Source of the DNA: Parietichytrium sp. I65-24A
Lineage: Eukaryota > Sar > Bigyra > Thraustochytrida > Thraustochytriidae
NCBI GenBank assembly: GCA_012862575.1
Contig: BLSF01000009.1
Location: forward strand, 682,001 to 746,000
DNA: 64,000 bases
Reading direction: 5' to 3'
The position numbers were made by a program, and so were the translations under genes. The notes beneath the pieces are model-generated. The model saw only the letters and a program-made list of their open reading frames with translations. It made no database searches and was not told the origin of the DNA. Positions within the stretch are counted from its first letter, which is position 1; each line of letters starts with the position of its first letter. Shown in pieces: positions 60,061-64,000 of this stretch.

Positions 60061-61047
60061 ATGAAGATCGCTTACATCCTCGCATCGGTGCTCGTCGTTG
60101 CCACGTCCGTCAACGGCGTCCATGTCGACAGAAAGCTCCTCTCGAACCGCAAGATCCGCGGACTCGCCACCTCCGAGGAGGCCGCTACCGAGTCCAACTG
60201 GAGCTTGAAGAAGTGGGTCTCCAAGACCGTCAAAAGCGTCGAAAAAGACGTCAGCTCCGACGTCAAGTCCATGGAGGACGAGATCGAGTCACTTGGCAAG
60301 GACGCCACCAAGTTCATCGATGACGCGGCAAAGACCATTGAAAGCGCACTCGAGAAAACCTTCGTCAAGAGAACCTCCTCGCTCTTTGACGACATCGTCT
60401 CGGACAGCGAGACTGGCTGGTCCGATCTGCTCGCCGGGTTCGACTCAGTGGAGGACTACTTNNNNNNNNNNNNNNNNNNNNNNNNNNNNNNNNNNNNNNN
60501 NNNNNNNNNNNNNNNNNNNNNNNNNNNNNNNNNNNNNNNNNNNNNNNNNNNNNNNNNNNNNNNNNNNNNNNNNNNNNNNNNNNNNNNNNNNNNNNNNNNN
60601 NNNNNNNNNNNNNNNNNNNNNNNNNNNNNNNNNNNNNNNNNNNNNNNNNNNNNNNNNNNNNNNNNNNNNNNNNNNNNNNNNNNNNNNNNNNNNNNNNNNN
60701 NNNNNNNNNNNNNNNNNNNNNNNNNNNNNNNNNNNNNNNNNNNNNNNNNNNNNNNNNNNNNNNNNNNNNNNNNNNNNNNNNNNNNNNNNNNNNNNNNNGC
60801 ATACCAAGGCCTTTCGGAGCTTCCGATCGACGGTTGGTGCGACGGTATGGCGTACGCGACTGCTCAGCTGATCACAGACATCTGGTCGTCTGATCCATTC
60901 ACAGCGGCATGCACTGCAGCGATCGAATGCGCGTGCGGAACATGCCCTTACACCTGCGACTACGAGGTGAGCGAGCTGTGCGAAGGAGACACATACGAAG
61001 ACGCTGTGGAGGATCTCGTGGACGAGCTTGAAGATCTCTTCGACTGA
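60061..61047 (+). CDS. secreted cysteine-rich protein, array copy 1 (contains gap)
   Basis: The start at 60061 opens a signal peptide (MKIAYILASVLVVATSVNG). It is chosen by comparison with copy 2: upstream of this ATG the two copies differ by insertions and deletions in the leader, downstream they differ only by substitutions. Visible parts translate to the same protein as copy 2, with amphipathic helical N-terminal half (KKWVSKTVKSVEKDVSSDV) and a Cys-rich C-terminus (ECACGTCPYTCDYE). 337 bases of N interrupt the middle (60462-60798), where copy 2 has 244, so the gap is either oversized or the copy has about 31 more codons. It should be secreted; the function is unknown. Confidence 0.85.
   Translation: MKIAYILASVLVVATSVNGVHVDRKLLSNRKIRGLATSEEAATESNWSLKKWVSKTVKSVEKDVSSDVKSMEDEIESLGKDATKFIDDAAKTIESALEKTFVKRTSSLFDDIVSDSETGWSDLLAGFDSVEDYXXXXXXXXXXXXXXXXXXXXXXXXXXXXXXXXXXXXXXXXXXXXXXXXXXXXXXXXXXXXXXXXXXXXXXXXXXXXXXXXXXXXXXXXXXXXXXXXXXXXXXXXXXXXXXXXXAYQGLSELPIDGWCDGMAYATAQLITDIWSSDPFTAACTAAIECACGTCPYTCDYEVSELCEGDTYEDAVEDLVDELEDLFD
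60462..60798. other. assembly gap (337 N)
   Basis: Run of unresolved bases inside copy 1, in the part encoding the central Cys-containing region. Copy 2 spans the same interval with 244 bases; the difference of 93 is a multiple of three. Confidence 0.99.
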
Positions 61048-61823
61048 TTTAACAAAAGTACAGCATTGTAATACTAAGATAATATCTTTCCAAACATATA
61101 TTTCGATTCGAACATAATCATCCACACTTCCAGGTCGAAACCCGCTGAGCAAGGCCGGCATGCACGTCTTATGAGCGGTTAGTGTGAATGGTTTCGCCCT
61201 TGAAAGATAGTTCTTCGTTCACAGCTGGTCAAACTACTTCGAATCACACACATCTAATGTTATACTTTTAAAGATACCTGATGTCAAGTTTTCAGCTTCT
61301 CGGCGCTTGCTCATTATTGAATCTTGTTAGGTAGCAGTACAAATGGGAGTGAACGGATACACGAGTTTGTTTTAAAATGTGCTGGCTGACCTATTCACGT
61401 ACGATCAGAAGCTTTGCGAGGCGATATCAGTTTTTCATCAATTACTCTCATGGAAAACCAGCTGAAGAAATCTCTATCGATTTCTAAGAAGGTTTTCGTT
61501 CCGCTGACCCATCGTGCACGGTTTAGATCTTGTAGGGCTTGGGATCTTCTTGGCGAGACTTGAAATCTTTGTCGAGTGACCTCGCTGGCCAGCAATTCAG
61601 CGTGTCACATCCAGCGATTCCTCAGTGAATTGACCAACATTTTGAACCAGCGATTGTCAACACCAAATCCCAATACTTGACAAAGCCTATACACCCAGAA
61701 AGTCCCACTCGATCATCAGCGTTCGTTCACACGTGGGATTTATATCTTTGTCGAATGAAGAATTCGCAGAGCTCGAATGCTTCGCACCAAAATGAGTTCG
61801 GCATTACACTCTCGCTGAACCGC

Positions 61824-61830
61824 TATAAGA
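61824..61830 (+). promoter_or_regulatory. TATA-like box of array copy 2
   Basis: CTATAAGAG, 390 bp before the start codon, same context as in copies 1 and 3. Confidence 0.55.
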
Positions 61831-62213
61831 GTACACAAACCGAACACTATGGAATAGGAAATGGATTCTGCGATGTCCAAACGGAATTCCTCTGACCCAC
61901 AGTAGGACATCTTACTCATCGCACTTTCTTTCCCACCTGTTCGACGAGATCGAAGACATCCAAGATATCGAGGACCCTCTGCGCTGCGATACAATGAGAA
62001 TTTTGAGCGCCGAGCGAGCAAATTCTCTGCCAGGCAGTTCAATTGTATGGAAAATGTGCGAGGAGAGGTATCTTTCTCAATAAAGCATGTACTCGGAATC
62101 TCGCGCACGGCATCAACTTGGACCAACACCAGAACCCAAACTCGCAAGAGAGCCACTGCAACAAACACAATTCAAGAACCACAAAGCCACCCAAGCCAAA
62201 ACAACAAACAACA

Positions 62214-63107
62214 ATGAAAATCGCTTACATCCTCGCATCGGTGCTTGTCGTTGCCACGTCCGTCAACGGCGTCCATGTCGACAGAAAGCTCCTCTCGAAC
62301 CGCAAGATCCGCGGACTCGCCACCTCCGAGGAGGCCGCTACCGAGTCCAACTGGAGCTTGAAGAAGTGGGTCTCCAAGACCGTCAAAAGCGTCGAAAAAG
62401 ACGTCAGCTCCGACGTCAAGTCCATGGAGGACGAGATCGAGTCACTTGGCAAGGACGCCACTAAGTTCATCGATGACGCGGCAAAGACCATTGAAAGCGC
62501 TCTCGAGAAAACCTTCGTCAAGAGAACCTCTTCGCTCTTTGACGACATCGTCTCGGACAGCGAGACTGGCTGGTCCGATCTGCTCGCCGGGTTCGACTCA
62601 GTGGAGGACTACTTCGACACCCAGTTTGTGGATGACCTCGAATGGCTCGGTGACGAGATCGCTGACGAGGTCGAAGATCTCGTGTGCGACTCGTCCGTCG
62701 GAAAGACAGCGACCATCACGGCTTGCTCGGCAGCTCTGAGCGCGATCACATGTCTCGCTACGGACGGCATGGGTCCATGGTGCGGGTCCGGCACTCTCCT
62801 GGAGTCCATCGTCAGCTCCTCCGTGTCCGCGACCATCAAGACAGTTGTCACTTGTACCGCATACCAAGGCCTTTCGGAGCTTCCGATCGACGGTTGGTGC
62901 GACGGTATGGCGTACGCGACTGCTCAGCTGATCACGGACATCTGGTCGTCTGATCCATTCACAGCGGCATGCACTGCAGCGATCGAATGCGCGTGCGGAA
63001 CATGCCCTTACACCTGCGACTACGAGGTGAGCGAGCTGTGCGAAGGAGACACATACGAAGACGCTGTGGAGGATCTCGTGGACGAGCTCGAAGATCTCTT
63101 CGACTGA
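62214..63107 (+). CDS. secreted cysteine-rich protein, array copy 2 (complete)
   Basis: The protein is 297 residues. Signal peptide at 1-19 (MKIAYILASVLVVATSVNG) followed by a basic dibasic-like stretch (DRKLLSNRKIRG) that could be a propeptide cleavage zone. Residues about 45-150 are cysteine-free, charged and helical, with acid-base alternation (SKTVKSVEKDVSSDVKSMED). The second half holds all twelve cysteines, the even number suiting six disulfides, ending in ECACGTCPYTCDYE and an acidic tail (DAVEDLVDELEDLFD). No membrane segment beyond the signal peptide. I do not recognise a family; a secreted or cell-wall structural protein or an antimicrobial-type protein are possible, none supported. 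The tandem, near-identical copies suggest dosage or ongoing homogenisation. Confidence 0.9.
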   Translation: MKIAYILASVLVVATSVNGVHVDRKLLSNRKIRGLATSEEAATESNWSLKKWVSKTVKSVEKDVSSDVKSMEDEIESLGKDATKFIDDAAKTIESALEKTFVKRTSSLFDDIVSDSETGWSDLLAGFDSVEDYFDTQFVDDLEWLGDEIADEVEDLVCDSSVGKTATITACSAALSAITCLATDGMGPWCGSGTLLESIVSSSVSATIKTVVTCTAYQGLSELPIDGWCDGMAYATAQLITDIWSSDPFTAACTAAIECACGTCPYTCDYEVSELCEGDTYEDAVEDLVDELEDLFD

Positions 63108-63428
63108 TTTAACAAATTATTCAGCACTGTAATACTAAGATAATATCTTTCCAAATATATATTTCGATTCGAGCATAGTCATCTACACTTCCAGGTCGAA
63201 ACCCGCTGAGTAAGGCCGGCATGCACGTCTTGTAAGCGGTTAGCGAGAGTGTTTTTGCCCTTAAAAGATTGTTCTTCGTTCACAGCTGGTCAAACTACTT
63301 CAAATCGCACACTTTTAATGTTATACTTTTAAAGATACCTCATGTCAAGTTTTCAGCTTCTCGGCGCTTGCTCATTATTGAATCTTGTTAGGTAGCAGTG
63401 CAAATGGGAGTGAACGGATACACGAGTT

Positions 63429-64000
63429 TGTTTTAAAATGTGCTGGCTGACCTATTCACGTACGATCAGAAGCTTTGCGAGGTGATATCAGTTTTTCATC
63501 AATTACTCTCATGGAAAACCAGCTGAAGAAATCTCTATCGATTTCTACGAAGGTTTTCGTTCCGCTGGCCCATCGTGCACGGTTTAGATCGTGTAGGGCT
63601 TGGGATGGTCTTGGCGAGACTTGAAACCGTTCGAGTGACCTCCCTGGCCAGCAATTCAGCGTGTCCCATCCAGCGATTCCTTAGATGCATTGACCAACTC
63701 CTCAAGCAGTGATTGTCAACACCAAATCCCAATACTCCCTCCTTCCTATTCTTTACAGTTTGACAAAGTCTACACACCAGAAAGTCCCAGTCAATCATCC
63801 ACACATGGGATTCATATCTTTGTCGAATGAAGAATTCGCAGAGCTCGAATGCTTCGCACCAAAATGAGTTCGGCATTACACTCTCGCTGAACCCCTATAA
63901 GAGTACCCAGACCGCACACTATGGAACAGCAAATGGATTCTGCGATGTCCAAACGGAATTCCTCTGACCCACAGTAGGACATCTTACTCATCGCACTTTC
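63429..64000. repeat. tandem array, unit 3 (partial, runs off the window)
   Basis: Contains the anchor, TATA-like box (63896), and upstream open frame of a third copy; its coding part would lie beyond base 64000. Confidence 0.9.
63896..63902 (+). promoter_or_regulatory. TATA-like box of array copy 3
   Basis: CCTATAAGAG in the same context as the other two copies, showing that a third promoter is present. Confidence 0.55.

Larger units (their letters stand above)
59143..61367. repeat. tandem array, unit 1
   Basis: Unit measured from a TGTTTTAAAATG anchor to the next one at 61368. It holds a promoter, leader, the first secreted-protein gene and 3' flank. Its first 120 bp are clearly more diverged from units 2 and 3 than those two are from each other, so this is the array's old edge. 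Its apparent length is inflated by the N gap. Confidence 0.85.
61368..63428. repeat. tandem array, unit 2
   Basis: Complete unit of 2061 bp between TGTTTTAAAATG anchors. Flanks resemble units 1 and 3 with scattered substitutions and indels. The left 130 bp match unit 3 almost exactly. Confidence 0.9.

Noticed and set aside
60130-60190. RxLR-like effector motif in the secreted proteins
   Set aside because: The stretch after the signal peptide reads DRKLLSNRKIRGL with a later SEEA, which only loosely recalls oomycete RxLR-dEER. There is no R-x-L-R, so I do not call an effector.

Overview
The window is nuclear DNA of a microbial eukaryote. It has widely spaced, mostly intronless genes on both strands. 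The two introns I can define are short (80 and 89 bp), with GT-AG ends. Domain content (C2/IQ giant, EF-hand proteins, kinase fused to cyclic-nucleotide-binding domains, CD36 family, a MAP10-like microtubule protein, ankyrin-FN3-IQ protein) fits a flagellate-capable protist. A stramenopile, possibly a thraustochytrid/labyrinthulomycete, is my best guess. That taxonomic placement is inference and no marker gene here proves it.

Layout. 1-9.2 kb: one giant type I membrane/cell-surface protein (-) and a 2.9 kb gene-poor tract with a 190-bp tandem duplication and GTAC-rich palindromes. 9.2-18 kb: a small coiled-coil-like protein, a CD36/LIMP-2 family protein, then three different 2-oxoglutarate/Fe(II) oxygenase-like genes packed in 4 kb (one spliced), then a four-helix membrane protein with an EF-hand pair. 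18.9-24.6 kb: a 1901-residue protein with four EF-hands and a long acidic tail. 27.5-31 kb: URC1-type GTP cyclohydrolase II homologue and a coiled-coil protein. 31-38 kb: a 2.2k-residue protein with about six C2 domains and eight IQ motifs. 40-50 kb: kinase/EF-hand/double cNMP-binding protein, a Pcf11-type cleavage factor, an ankyrin-FN3-IQ protein and a MAP10-like protein. 50.8-58.6 kb: a large coiled-coil protein, a Qa-SNARE ending in a CaaX box instead of a membrane anchor, and a spliced nuclear-looking protein. 59.1-64 kb: a tandem array (about 2.07 kb period) of a gene for a secreted 12-cysteine protein, with two coding copies and the promoter of a third running off the window. One copy is interrupted by a 337-base run of N.

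Calcium and membrane themes recur (EF-hands in three genes plus one in the kinase, C2, IQ, SNARE, CD36), but I see no operon-like logic. The best candidate for a functional neighbourhood is the oxygenase trio. The most striking single genes are the prenyl-anchored SNARE with a dysferlin-domain-like N-terminus and the Pcf11 homologue whose zinc ligands appear lost. The secreted-protein array shows seven differences between copies, all synonymous. Start codons were placed at ATG, so several genes are shorter than the maximal open frame. I recognised no transposon, retroelement, CRISPR array, tRNA or rRNA gene.
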